Assembly: GCF_008728515.1 (NCBI RefSeq)
Contig: NC_044996.1
Span: 128,749,525 to 128,813,524, forward strand
Origin: Papio anubis
Taxonomy: Eukaryota; Chordata; Mammalia; Primates; Cercopithecidae
Length of the DNA: 64,000 bases
Reading direction: 5' to 3'
The translations under genes were made by a program, and so were the position numbers. The notes under the pieces are model-generated. The model ran no database searches. It was not told the DNA's origin and saw only the letters and a list, made by a program, of their open reading frames with translations. This document shows positions 35,205 to 45,118 of this stretch, in pieces. Within the stretch, counting starts at the first letter, position 1. Every line of letters starts with the position of its first letter.

Positions 35205-35259
35205 ATAATAATAGGAAAGGGGCATGTGAGAAAGGGTATATATGGAAACTCTGTACTTT

Positions 35260-35262
35260 TTT

Positions 35263-35293
<31 letters not shown>

Positions 35294-35546
35294 GAGCCGA
35301 GGAACTGTGTCTCCCCAGGCTGGAGTGAAACAGTGGCCTGATCTCGGCTCACTGCTCGCTGCCTCCCAGTTCCGCTCGTCTCCGCCTCAGCCTCCCAAGT
35401 ATGAGACCTGGCTCCCTTCCCGCCCGACTAGTTTTTCCTTTTTTAGTGAAACGAGTTCCTGACCAGCCAGGATGATCTCGATCTGACCGTGATCCCTCCC
35501 GCTCGGCCTCCCAAAGTGCTGGGTTGGCTTGACCTAAGCCAACTGT
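35260..35546 (-). mobile_element. Alu, indel-rich, 5' end degraded
   Basis: Long T head and GAGCCGAGGAACTGTGTC; heavy small deletions; CTGTACTTT at 35251-35259 and 35547-35555. Confidence 0.88.
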
Positions 35547-35886
35547 CTGTACTTTCTACTCAATTTTGATGTAAAACTAAAAACCATTCCCAAAAAAAGT
35601 CTATTAATTTTTTTTTTTTTTTAAATCAACCTTATAAAAAGAGCAAATTCTACTTAGGGATTTAGGAGTAAAGGAATGAGCCTGGTGTTCTTAAAATGCC
35701 TGACAAACTAGATATTGTGTACTCATCTTTTTTAGCCCAATGCTGTTCTATAAAATTTTTATGCAATGATGGCAATATTCTAGATCTGCTCTAATACAGT
35801 AGCCGTATACAATGGCTACTGAATACCTGAAACTTGGTTAGTAGGACTGAAGAAAAAATTTTGGTACAATGATAGTTAACAATTTA

Positions 35887-36188
35887 GGCCGGTAGCGGTG
35901 GCCAAAGCCATAATCCCAGCACTTTGGGAGGCCGGAGACGGGTGGATCACTTGAGGTCAGGAGATCAAGACCATCCTGGCGAACACGGTGAAACCCCGTC
36001 TCTACTAAAAATACAAAAAAACTAGCCGGGCTGAGATGGTAGCCTGTAGTCACAAAGCTACCTGGGAGGCAGGAGAATGGCGTGAACCCGGAGGCCGGGC
36101 TTGCAGTGAGCTGAGATCCGGCCACTGCACTCCAACCTGGGGCGGCAAGCGAGACTCCGTCTCAAAAAAAAAAAAAAAAAAAAAAAAA
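35887..36188 (+). mobile_element. Young AluY, indel-rich
   Basis: GGCCGGTAGCGGTGGCC start, GAGATCCGGCCACTGC right arm, A28 tail; many small indels. Confidence 0.93.
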
Positions 36189-36189
36189 A

Positions 36190-36619
36190 CAAATTGTACC
36201 TGTCACTAGCAGCTATTCCTCAGCACAGTTTTAGACAACTCAAAGAGACTGATAAGGTACTGTAACATTACCTTTAGAAGCAAAAGGTTACCTCAAGAGA
36301 CCATTCAAATGAATGTAGTTATGAAACAATGCCACAATTAACTGAGCAGGTCACGACTAGGCAAATGGTTAAAGCAACCAGGAACCAAAAAAGCCCATCT
36401 CCAATTGTTCCTCACTTCAGGTCCCATGATGTAACTAGATAACGACAAAACAGTCACTTTTCTTTTCATTCTTTCAATATTTTCAAAAAACTCAATTCAT
36501 TAAACATCATTTCTGCTTCCTGAAAAAAAAGGGTAGAGGTTAAGTTGGAATTAAAGCATATTTTTTCAAGTCAGTGACCCAAAGGAAATTTTAAAAACTA
36601 AGGGACATAAAGAAGTAAT
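36190..36619. other. TXLNG intron 1, no recognised feature
   Basis: No repeat or exon recognised. Confidence 0.45.
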
Positions 36620-36635
36620 GTAAAAATGATTTTTT

Positions 36636-36924
36636 TTTTTTTGAGACAGAGTCTTGCTCTGTGCCCCAGGCTGGAGTGTAGTGGGGCGATCTCGGCTCAC
36701 TGCAAGCTCCGCCCCCCCGGGTTCACGCCATTCTCCTGCCTCAGCCTCCCGACTAGCTGGGACTACAGGCGCCCACCACCTCGCCCGGCTAATTTTCTTG
36801 TATTTTTAGTAGAGACGGGGTTTCACCGTGTTCGCCAGGATGGTCTTGATCTCCTGACCTCGTGATCCGCCCGTCTCGGCCTCCCAAAGTGCTGGGATTA
36901 CAGGCTTGAGCCACCGCGCCCGGC
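36636..36924 (-). mobile_element. Young monkey-type AluY with 16-bp duplication
   Basis: Near-consensus. GTAAAAATGATTTTTT at 36620-36635 and 36928-36943. Confidence 0.96.
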
Positions 36925-36955
36925 CCCGTAAAAATGATTTTTTAAAAAATTTTTG

Positions 36956-37249
36956 GCCAGTTGCAGTGGCTCATGCCTGTAATCCCGCCGCTCTGGAAGT
37001 CCGAGGTGGGTGGTTTACTTGAGGCCAGGAGTTCAAGACCAGCCTGGCCAACATGGTGAAACCCTGTTTCTACTAAAAATACAAAAATTAGCTGGGTGTG
37101 GTGGCACACACCTGTAATCCCAGCTACTCAGGAGGCTGAGGCACGAGAATCACTGGAACCCAGGAGGTAGAAGATGCAGTGAGCCAAGATCGCACCACTG
37201 CACTCCAGCCTAGGTAATAGAGCGAGACTCTGACTTAAAAAAAAAAAAC
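36956..37249 (+). mobile_element. Alu, tail to tail with the next fragment
   Basis: GGCCAGTTGCAGTGGCTCAT to A12. Confidence 0.94.
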
Positions 37250-37251
37250 AT

Positions 37252-37368
37252 TTTTTTTTTTTTTTTTTTTTTTTTAAGAGACAGGGTCTTACTTTGTGGC
37301 CCAGGCTAACCTCCTGCTTCAGCCTCCCGACTAGGTGGTACTACAGGTGCATGCCACCATAGCTGGCT
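37252..37368 (-). mobile_element. Alu fragment, inverted
   Basis: T23 head, AAGAGACAGGGTCTTACTTT, with an internal loss, ending near ATAGCTGGCT. TTAAAAATGATTTTTG follows. Confidence 0.85.
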
Positions 37369-37385
37369 TAAAAATGATTTTTGCA

Positions 37386-38569
37386 AACACAAGATATTCA
37401 CCCAATTTGCTAAATGAAAATTCAAAGATTAATATTTTACCATGTATTTGAATGCCGTCACTGTCAGTTAGAAATCAAAAGGAAAAAGATGCCCAGAAGA
37501 GCATAAGCAAAGAAGAATGGAATATGAGGTACGTAAACAAAAATAAGTAGACATACACATGACTATTCCTATCCAGCTGTTAAGCAGAGCTCTGCACCCC
37601 AAAGGATCATTACCTCCTATCTTGGTTATTTAAAATGCTAGTTGATTAAACCTCAGTTCCTAATTCAACCTCGGAGTCCTCCTCCCCTGGGGAACCTATG
37701 AAATCAAATACTGAGATTGGCACCCCACCCTCAGGGAATAAGTAAAGTGTCCAAAGTGACGTGTTGAATCCCTTACAGGACATTGGTCCACAGCTTCTTT
37801 TTCAGTCCTGCAAGCACTGGATCTTTCTCTTAGAATACAAAGAGAGGGAGAGAAAGAAAGAGAGGTAATTGAGAAGTAGTAACACTGTCATGCAAAAACA
37901 TGAAAATACCTGACCTTAGAAACAGGCCCCAAAAAGCTAATTCTTAACACACTGCTCAGATGTAAACTAGACCTTTGTTCTCCCATTTGAAGTTTATGAA
38001 TTGCATTAGAAAAATATTATTTCGTAATTTCATACAGGAGTTAAGAGTGTTCAAATACATAATTAAGTAATATTAAATAGCCCTCGGTGATGAAGCAAGA
38101 CATCCAACAAGCTGAACGTTTCAATATGTTCACCTGCAAGGAAAAAAAGAGATGGGGTTCCCATCTTCCCAGCCTCAGTCCCCGCAGTTATCCATTCCAG
38201 GGCCCCGAAAGCCCCGTACCCCATTCGTTGTGCAATCTTTTTCAAACTCCACCCACTGAGCTCCAGAACAAGTGGAATTATCCCATTCTGAAAGAGGTCT
38301 CAATTTTCCTGTATCTAGGGAGGGACTGAAAACTCCTTGACGTGAGTCAAGTAAGGCAAGGGGAACAGTCCGGCCTGTTCCCCAGATTAAGAAAGACCCA
38401 AGGCCAGGGTCCGGAAGGCGTTCAAGTTTCCGCTCAGCAAATTTAAAAAAAAAACTAATAATAAATGAAAGAAAGAAAAGAGGAAAAAAAAGGGGAGGGT
38501 GGTAAATAGGACTGGGAGGACCAGCTATCACGCGACATCCCAACTCTGCAGGAACCAAAAAAGGTCCTA
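37386..38569. other. TXLNG intron 1 near the promoter, no recognised repeat
   Basis: 1.2 kb of repeat-poor sequence leading into the CpG island. An ETS-like CCGGAAG is at 38411-38417. No exon is supported. Confidence 0.5.
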
Positions 38570-39282
38570 CAGCATCGCATCGCCTCCCCATCCATCCCTG
38601 GCCCCACGTGCAGCCAAGCCCGCGGAGCCCCGGGATCTAGGTCCCGGGGGCCGAGCGTCCCGCTCGCACCGGCCCTGCGACGCTCACCCGCTCGCCTGCC
38701 CGCCCGCGCAGTGGCGGGGAGCGCAGAGGGGCGGGGGAAGGGGGGCCAAGCACACCCCGGCTCCGGCGCGGTTATCTTACTGCGCAACAGCCTAGCCTGA
38801 GCAGCCCGGGGGCACCCCGCAGCGCGCCCTGCGCACCTGCCCGACGCCAGGAGGGCAAGTCCACGACCCCTGCGCGCCCCCAGACGGCGGCACTCAGCGC
38901 CGGGAGCACGGTGACGGCGGGGACTGGGAGACCGAACGCCTGGCGCCCGGATCCCCGCGGTGCTGGCCGCACGTGGCTGTCACACCTGGCGCACCCCCGC
39001 CTCGCACCCCTACCCCCTTAGAACCGCGTGCGCCCCCTGCCCTCCCTCCCGGCTTCCCAGCCGCGAGCCGCCAAACCCCAACCGTCGTCCCTTCCCACCC
39101 CATCCATCGCGGTCCCACCCCCCCCCCACCTGCTCCCACTGTCGTCACCCCCGGGAGGGAAGAGGACCGGATGTTCGTCCCGTGGCTAAAGGTAACCAGG
39201 GAGAGAGAAGAGGTGGACCCCGAAAAAGGGAGCCCAAACATCCCCCCGGCCCAGCAACAACGAGGGCGTCCCCCTGACTGAC

Positions 39283-39384
39283 CTTCTGCCGCGGGCTGCG
39301 TCGCCGTCCGCCCCGTCCGGCCTCAGTCGCCTCTTCGGCGCCGCCGCCTCTTCCCCGCGCTGCCTCCTCTACCCGCGTCGCCAT
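39283..39384 (-). CDS. TXLNG: TXLNG coding exon 1 (gamma-taxilin, residues 1-34)
   Basis: Gamma-taxilin is a coiled-coil protein of the taxilin family, reported to bind syntaxins and to act in vesicle traffic and cell-cycle or transcription-factor control. Read on the minus strand, the exon opens with ATG at 39384-39382 and encodes MATRVEEAARGRGGGAEEAT, then a basic Arg/Gly stretch ending in SPRQK. I recognise this as the TXLNG amino terminus. The exon ends on a codon boundary (phase 0) at AAG|GTCAGT. It sits inside a CpG island. The start was chosen by match to the known protein; the -3 base is C and the +4 base is G, so the context is only moderate. The reading frame stays open for 164 codons upstream. 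The coiled-coil region is encoded outside the window. Confidence 0.93.
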
Positions 39385-39470
39385 GAGGTGACGGCAGCAG
39401 CCAAACAAGCGGCCCGACAAGGGGCACGGAATCTCGCAGGGCCTGTCGCCCCGCCCCCGAGCCCCCACGA

Positions 39471-39475
39471 CCAAT
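39471..39475 (-). promoter_or_regulatory. Inverted CCAAT box, TXLNG promoter
   Basis: CCAAT reads on the plus strand, so it is ATTGG on the transcribed strand, 87 bp upstream of the TXLNG ATG. This fits an NF-Y site in a CpG-island promoter. Binding is inferred from motif only. Confidence 0.5.
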
Positions 39476-39494
39476 CGCCGCATGCGAGACTTCC

Positions 39495-39500
39495 CACGTG
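39495..39500. promoter_or_regulatory. E-box CACGTG, TXLNG promoter
   Basis: Palindromic CACGTG inside TTCCCACGTGACC, about 110 bp upstream of the TXLNG ATG and 20 bp from the CCAAT box. Candidate USF or MYC/MAX site. Confidence 0.5.
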
Positions 39501-39639
39501 ACCGGAGGAGGTTGGCCCCCGAGGGGACGGAGCGAGATGGGGGTGGGGAGCATTGAATACTGGGCTGGGCTTCTGCAAGACCGAAGGGCAGATAGAGGCC
39601 GTGTGAGTCTGCGCGATCGGGACTAGGACTCGGGAGTGG

Positions 39640-39658
39640 ACTACAAGTCCCAGCAGGG
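39640..39658 (+). promoter_or_regulatory. ZNF143/SBS-like motif upstream of TXLNG
   Basis: ACTACAAGTCCCAGCAGGG matches the core ACTACAA-TCCCAGCA pattern of the ZNF143 (SBS) site. It lies about 255 bp upstream of the TXLNG ATG. A weaker inverted relative (core GCAAGTCCCA, minus strand) is near 39763-39772. Confidence 0.6.
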
Positions 39659-39660
39659 CG

Positions 39661-40373
39661 TGCGGCCACAGCTAGCAGGCTCGGATCGGGATTGGAACAA
39701 CATAAAGCGGCGTTCTGAGAAGGGAAGAGTGCTGCACCCAGTGAGCTTCGTGTGCAGCCTAGTGGGACTTGCGGTTTCTGGGGGCGATGTCTGGCTACAG
39801 GAAGGTATTCGTTATGATCCTTCGGGGAAAGTTTAGAAATATCCCCGTGTTTGAGAAGGAGCACGATCGGCGACACATTCTTGTGTTTTTGTTTTTGTTG
39901 CCGTTCTTAGGAATCGGGCGCGAATGATTTGGGGATAAGGGAAAATACTTCGCGACTTTCAAGACGGAAGGCGTATTGGCTCTTAGAATTTGAAGTTTCG
40001 TGCTCGGGCACCTGCTCAGAGTCCTGCCCTCCACCAGAGTTGTCACCACGGTTTACTTGTCCCGAGCTCCTGCAGGATAGGTGCCGCATTCTATTCACCT
40101 TGGTTGAACCGCCCCGGCTTCTGCACACTTGGCACTTCATTCACGTTGAATGTATCCTGCTTTCTCCCACCCCATTTACTCGTTTCATTACCTAAATTGT
40201 TCAACAAACTCGGTTTGCTGAACCGAATTTTTTTTTCTTGATATGATGTTGGGGGAGAGAGGGGAGTTTTCCTCAGGAATATTCCCTATTTCCATCTGAT
40301 GGAACCAGATCTCCAATGGCCGAGCCTCTGAAAGGCACAGACCGTCATGAAAGCCTGATAGATTGTCTTAAAT
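39661..40373. other. Intergenic sequence upstream of TXLNG
   Basis: About 700 bp of repeat-free sequence just upstream of the CpG island. Possible distal promoter or divergent transcript; no gene is supported. Confidence 0.45.
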
Positions 40374-40385
40374 AATTCATTATGA

Positions 40386-40680
40386 GGCCGGGCGCGGTGG
40401 CTCACGCCTGTAATCCCAGCACTTTGGGGGGCTGAGGCGGGTGGATCACGAGGTCAGGAGTTCCAGACCAGCCTGGCCAACATGATGAAACCCTATCTCT
40501 ACTAAAAATACAAAAATTAGCCGGGCATAGTGGTGCGCCCTGTAGTCCCAGCTACTCGGGAGACAGACAGGAGAATCGCTTGAACCCGGGAGGCGGAGGT
40601 TGCGGTGAGCCGAGATCGCGCCACTACACTCCAGCCTAGGCAACAGAGCGAGACTCCGTCTCAAAAATAATAATAATAAC
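40386..40680 (+). mobile_element. Alu with 12-bp duplication
   Basis: GGCCGGGCGCGGTGGCTCAC; AATTCATTATGA at 40374-40385 and 40681-40692. Confidence 0.96.
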
Positions 40681-40692
40681 AATTCATTATGA

Positions 40693-41176
40693 AAATCTGT
40701 GCAAGTCATATCACTTTTTATTAGATCTGAATACAAAACGTTGGTAGCAGGCGGCAAAAATTTAATAACATAGATGAGAGTAAATTTCAATATTGGGGAA
40801 ATTCCATCCATTGCTTTTAAATATTTCTGTAAGTTTGAAAAAAGTATCATTATTTTGTTTCCTGGGCAGAACATCGCAGTCTAGCTTTGCGATTTCAAAA
40901 CCAAAGCATAGTTTGAGACGTAGGTGACAACTGATAATGAACCGATAACTGGACTCTATAAAACTGATGACCTTAGCCACCATGTCTCATATTCTTAAAG
41001 GCAAGTCCCAACAAGATGCAGAATAAATCTATCGGTAATGCAATTCTCCAGGGATCAAGTGGCAAATGCACTGTAGTTAAATTATGGTACAATAGAATGC
41101 CACGAAGCCACTAAAACTGATAAACATTTTTTAAAAATTGATATAGAAAAAATATTCCATTTATGTAGAATTGCCT
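40693..41176 (+). other. Intergenic, partly LINE-like
   Basis: At about 41060-41150, AAATTATGGTACAATAGAAT and GCCACTAAAACTGATAAAC resemble L1 3' sequence. The rest is unrecognised. Confidence 0.4.
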
Positions 41177-41184
41177 CCGAGTGT

Positions 41185-41411
41185 TTTTTTTGCTCCGCCT
41201 CCCGGGTTCACGCCATTCTCCTGCCTCAGCCTCCCGAGTAGCTGGGACTACAGGCGCCCACCACCTCGCCCGGCTAGTTTTTTCTATTTTTTTAGTAGAG
41301 GCGGGGACTGCAGTGTTGACAGGATGGTCTCGATCTCCTGACGCCCTGCGTGATCAGCCGATCCGGCCTCCCAAAGTGCTGGGATTACAGGCTTGAGCCA
41401 CAGCGCCCGGC
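41185..41411 (-). mobile_element. AluY lacking its last ~60 bp, with duplication
   Basis: A T8 run is followed directly by GCTCCGCCTCCCGGGTTCAC, so the 3' end of the right arm is absent. CCGAGTGT at 41177-41184 and 41412-41419. Confidence 0.9.
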
Positions 41412-41419
41412 CCGAGTGT

Positions 41420-41709
41420 GTTTTGTTTGTTTGTTGAGTCGAGTCTCAGTCGCTTGGGCTGCAGTTCAGTGGCCTTGGGTCTCTACTCACTGCAAGCTCA
41501 TACTCGGGTTCGCGTCATTCTCACCATAAGCCTCCCGGTAGCTGGGACTGGGGCATGCCACGCCGGCTAATTTTTTTTGTGTATTTTTTAGTAGAGAGAC
41601 GGGGTTTCACCGTGTTAGCCACGCTGGTCTCGATCTCCTGACCTCGTGATGCGCTCGCCTCGGCCTCCCAAAGTGCTGGGATTACAGGCGTGAGCCACCG
41701 CGCCCAGCC
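41420..41709 (-). mobile_element. Alu, indel-rich
   Basis: (GTTT)n head, GAGTCGAGTCTCAGTCGC, ending GCGCCCAGCC; CTCCAAGTATGTT follows, resembling the preceding CCGAGTGTGTT. Confidence 0.92.
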
Positions 41710-41751
41710 AACCTCCAAGTATGTTTATAAAGAGGTTTTTAGAAGGCTCTC

Positions 41752-42058
41752 TGGGGCTCCGTGCAGTGGCTCATGCCTGTAATCCCAAACACTTTGGGAA
41801 GTGGAAGTGGGAGGATCACTTGAGGCCAGGAGTCTGAGACCAGCCTGGGCAACATAGTGAGTGCCCATCTCTACAGAAAATAGAAAAGCTAGCCCAGCCT
41901 GGTGGTGGATGCCTGTAGTCACCACTACTGGGGAGTCTGAGGTGGGAGGAAACTCTTCAGCCCAGGAGTTCAAGATTACAGCAAATTATGATTGTGCCAC
42001 TCACTCCAGTCTGAGCCACAGAGTGAGATCCTGTCTCAGAAAAAAAAAAAAAAAAAAG
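41752..42058 (+). mobile_element. Old Alu (AluJ-like)
   Basis: GGGCTCCGTGCAGTGGCTCA to A18 tail. Confidence 0.92.
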
Positions 42059-42060
42059 GT

Positions 42061-42217
42061 GGCTGGGAGCAGTGGCTCACACCTGTAATCCCAGCACTTT
42101 GGGAGGCCGAGGCTGATGGATTGCCGAAGGTCAGGAGTTCGAGACCAGACTGGCCAACATGGTGAAACCCCGTCTCTACTAAAAATACAAAAATTAGCAG
42201 GTCGTGGTGTGGTGATG
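42061..42217 (+). mobile_element. Alu 5' half, inverted against the next fragment
   Basis: GGCTGGGAGCAGTGGCTCAC through AATTAGCAGGTCGTGG, then it stops. Confidence 0.88.
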
Positions 42218-42367
42218 GGCTTTTCTTTTTTCTTTTCTTTTTTTTTTTTCCCCAGACGGAGTCTTGCTGTTGCCCAAAGCTGGAGTGCAGTGGCATGATC
42301 TCGGCTCACTGCAACCTCCGCCTCCCAGGTTCAAACAATTCTCCTGTCTCAGCCTCCCGAGTAGCTT
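42218..42367 (-). mobile_element. Alu 3' half, inverted
   Basis: T-rich head, CAGACGGAGTCTTGCTG to CCTCCCGAGTAGCTTAG, then it stops. Confidence 0.88.
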
Positions 42368-42549
42368 AGTTGCCCATGTTATGCACCCCTAGCATACTGT
42401 ACTTCCCATACCAGGCCAGTCCCCACTCTTCAAGGCAGTGGCTTGTCTAATTGACTCTTTCCCCCAGCCAGATGGTGAACAAAGTGAGGGCAAGGACTGT
42501 ACCCATGAGACTCCTGTGTTCCCAGTGCCCAGCAGAATGCCAGGCACAG

Positions 42550-42833
42550 TTTGCACATGGTAGTTCACGCCTGTAATCTCAGCATTTTGGGAGGCCGAGG
42601 CAGACAGATCACTTGAGGTGATCTGTCCAGCCTGGCCAACATGTTGAAACCCACCTCTATCAAAAATACAAAAATTAGCCAGGCGTGGTGGTGGGCGCCT
42701 GTAATCCCAGCTACTAAGGAGGCTGAGGCAAGAGAATTGCTTGAACCCTGAAGGCAGAGGTTGCCGTGAGCCGAGATCGCGCCACTGCACTCCAGCTTGG
42801 GCAACAGAGTGAGACTCCACCAAAAAAAAAAAA
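42550..42833 (+). mobile_element. Alu with GCCAGGCACAG on both sides
   Basis: TAGTTCACGCCTGTAATCTC to A12; GCCAGGCACAG before (about 42538) and after (42834). Confidence 0.92.
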
Positions 42834-42845
42834 AGCCAGGCACAG

Positions 42846-44011
42846 AGAAAGCTCTCCACACATACTTACTGAGAAAAAGAACCCCTGAATAGATAACTGC
42901 ATTAATAAATCAATTTTCTGAATCTGTTCAGATGAGGACCAAACCTTCAGTTCCCCAAGGTGATATCCTATCCCTTGTTGAAACATCTTGGAGAGTTTTC
43001 TGACAGCAATGTCCCTCTGCAACACTGTGTAGACCCTCCAGCAGCCACCGGACCAAGGTCAATCCAGTATAAACTTGGTGGCAATAGAAAGTTTTCACTC
43101 ATCAGTTAAACAGGAGCACTGTATTAGCCACCGGGCATACCTTGATTTAGAATAAGGGGCACCCAGGCCAACACTGAACATGTATAACACTGAACACGTA
43201 CAACACTGAACATGTACAACAAACAATAATGTATAAAATGGAGGTATTGCAGGGTAACCTCTTGAGGGTTATTTTCTACTGGTGGTGGGTGGTTTAAGGA
43301 TGGTTTAAGGTGACATCTGAGCTGTGTCTAAAGGGCAACAGAAGTTAAGTTAGCCACACTATTCTGACTTGTCCACCTCAGAGTACTTTCAAAGAAAGAA
43401 AAGCTCCTACTAACTTTTAAATCAGCCAAGAGTATTGTTTCATCAAAAGAGTTGAATTTCATGTTTGTTGCATACTATTGGGGTTGTAGGTAGTGAAAAA
43501 GAGTGTTTGCCTCTTCACAGAACAAAGAGCTTATTGTTTAATATGATTACACAATACCATCTTTCCGAGCTAACCCTGATTTTAGTCCTTGTAGGAATTT
43601 GGCCAGTTTCTGCATTTGCTATAGATGTCCACATTTCTGGCAGACACTGAAAGATTTAGAAAATGATTGTACTTTATACACAGATCACTCAGGCATACTG
43701 ATGGCAGGCTATGGAGTGTACTATTAGATTGGCACACACCAGGGTGCCAGCTCTAGCAGAAAGAGGATTTTTAAAATAAAAACTCTTCTCATGTATGAAC
43801 TATTGGGAGAGAGTATGTGCATTTCGAAAATTCGAATACGTATATTGCATATTTCAGAGTATTGGGATTCATTAATTTTGTTCTGATATACTTCCCCAAG
43901 TCTCGCCTATAATTATAAACTTCAAGGACATGGAAACAACGTTCATGTATAGAGACAATGGAAAAGAAAAATACAAAATACAAGTAAGTTTAGGCTTTAT
44001 TGAAAATCACG
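42846..44011. other. Intergenic, repeat-poor
   Basis: About 1.15 kb. Apart from the minisatellite at 43170-43217, nothing recognised. Confidence 0.45.
43170..43217 (+). repeat. 16-bp minisatellite, three units
   Basis: AACACTGAACATGTAT, AACACTGAACACGTAC, AACACTGAACATGTAC in tandem. Confidence 0.9.
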
Positions 44012-44310
44012 GGGCCCGGCGTGGTAGCACATATCTGTAATCCCAGCACTTTGGGAGTTCGAGGCAGGGGGATTGCTTGAGGCCAGGAGTTCAAGACCAG
44101 CCTGGGCAACATAGGGAGACCCCATCTCCACAAAAAATAAAAAATTAGCCTTAGCCAAGTGTGGTGGTGCGTACCTGTAGTCACAGCTACTTGGGAGGCT
44201 GAGGCAGGAGGATTGTTTGAGCCTGAGAAGTTGAGGCTGCAGTGAGCTGTGATCATGCCAGTGCATTCCAGCCTGGGTGACAGAGTAAGACTCTGTCTCA
44301 AAACAAAGCA
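44012..44310 (+). mobile_element. Old Alu
   Basis: GGGGCCCGGCGTGGTAGCAC to AAAACAAAGCAAA tail. Confidence 0.9.
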
Positions 44311-44391
44311 AATTTTTTTTTTGAGATGGAGTCTTGCTGTGTCACCTAGGCTAGCGTGCAAAGTGAGACCCTGACTCAAAACAATTAAAAA
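44311..44391 (-). mobile_element. Alu end fragments
   Basis: T9GAGATGGAGTCTTGCTG, minus strand, joined to GTGAGACCCTGACTCAAAA, plus strand. Confidence 0.75.
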
Positions 44392-44671
44392 TTTTTTTTT
44401 TTTTTTGAGACAGAGTCTCACTGTGTTACCCAGCCTAGAGTGCAGTTGGTATGATCTCGGCTCAATGCAATCCCGGGTTCAAGTGATTCTCTGCCTCAGC
44501 TCTCCTGAGTAGCTGGGATGGCAGCACGAATGCCCAGCTAATTTTGTATTTTAGTAGAGATGGGTTTCACCCATGCTGGTCAGGGCTGGTTTCAAACTCC
44601 CCGGACTGCGGATCCGGCTGGCCTCACTCTCCCAAAGTGCTGGACTACAGGCGGAGCCAATGGTGCCCAGT
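44392..44671 (-). mobile_element. Alu, indel-rich
   Basis: T15 head, GAGACAGAGTCTCACTGTG, many deletions, ending GGTGCCCAG. CAAACAATT follows. Confidence 0.88.
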
Positions 44672-44681
44672 CAAACAATTC

Positions 44682-44952
44682 TTACATGGAGTCTCTTCTG
44701 TCAGCCTAGGCTGGAGTGCAGTGGCCAGATCTCAGCTCACTGCAGTCTGGCCTCCCTGCTTTACGATTCTCCTGCCTCAGCCTCCTGAGTAGCTGAGACT
44801 AAGCAGGGCTTCCCCGCCACCTCGCCCGCTAGTTTTTGCATTTTAACAGACGGGTTTACTCAGCAGCTGTAATGGCCCCTGACTTCCATTCGTGATCCGC
44901 CTGCTCCGCCTCCCAAAGTGCTGGGATTACAGGCTTGAGCCATCACACCGCC
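44682..44952 (-). mobile_element. Alu, indel-rich, no poly(T)
   Basis: ATGGAGTCTCTTCTGTCAGC to GCCATCACACCGC; CAAACAATT on both sides. Confidence 0.86.
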
Positions 44953-44991
44953 AAACAATTTTTTAAGTTGTGTTTTTGTTGTTGTTTTTTT

Positions 44992-45116
44992 GTTTAAGTG
45001 ACAGAATCTCTCTCTCTCTGTTACCCTCTGGCTGGAGTGTAGTGGTTTTCATCCTAGCCCACTACAGCCTTGAATTGGGCAACAGAGCAAGACTCTGTCT
45101 CCAAAAAAGAGAGAAA
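44992..45116. mobile_element. Fused Alu end fragments
   Basis: AGTGACAGAATCTCTCTC (minus) joined at about 45073 to GGGCAACAGAGCAAGACTC (plus). Confidence 0.75.
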
Positions 45117-45118
45117 CG

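Larger units (their letters stand above)
34385..35610 (+). mobile_element. L1M-type 3' end split by three Alus
   Basis: L1 pieces at 34440-34510, 34651-34921, 35205-35251 and 35556-35600: AGATCAGTGGCTGCCAGTAG, CTGTGTGATACTGTAATCGT, then TCTACTCAATTTTGATGTAA and AAAACTAAAAACCATTCCC near the 3' end. Confidence 0.78.
38570..39660. promoter_or_regulatory. TXLNG: CpG island covering the TXLNG promoter, exon 1 and start of intron 1
   Basis: A sharp block of GC-rich, CpG-dense DNA, the only one in the window. It is free of Alus and spans from about 800 bp inside intron 1 to about 275 bp upstream of the TXLNG ATG. No TATA box is seen, as is usual for a housekeeping CpG-island promoter. The transcription start probably lies between 39390 and 39600. 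Confidence 0.88.

Noticed and set aside
38499..39281. Plus-strand and extra minus-strand open frames across the CpG island
   Set aside because: Proline/arginine-rich readings of GC-rich DNA with few stops. No splice structure or known protein is seen.
42549..42845. GCCAGGCACAG repeat beside an Alu taken as proof of a target duplication
   Set aside because: GCCAGGCACAG closely resembles the Alu start (GGCCAGGCACAG...) and may be partly Alu sequence, so it is noted in the feature but not used as a finding.
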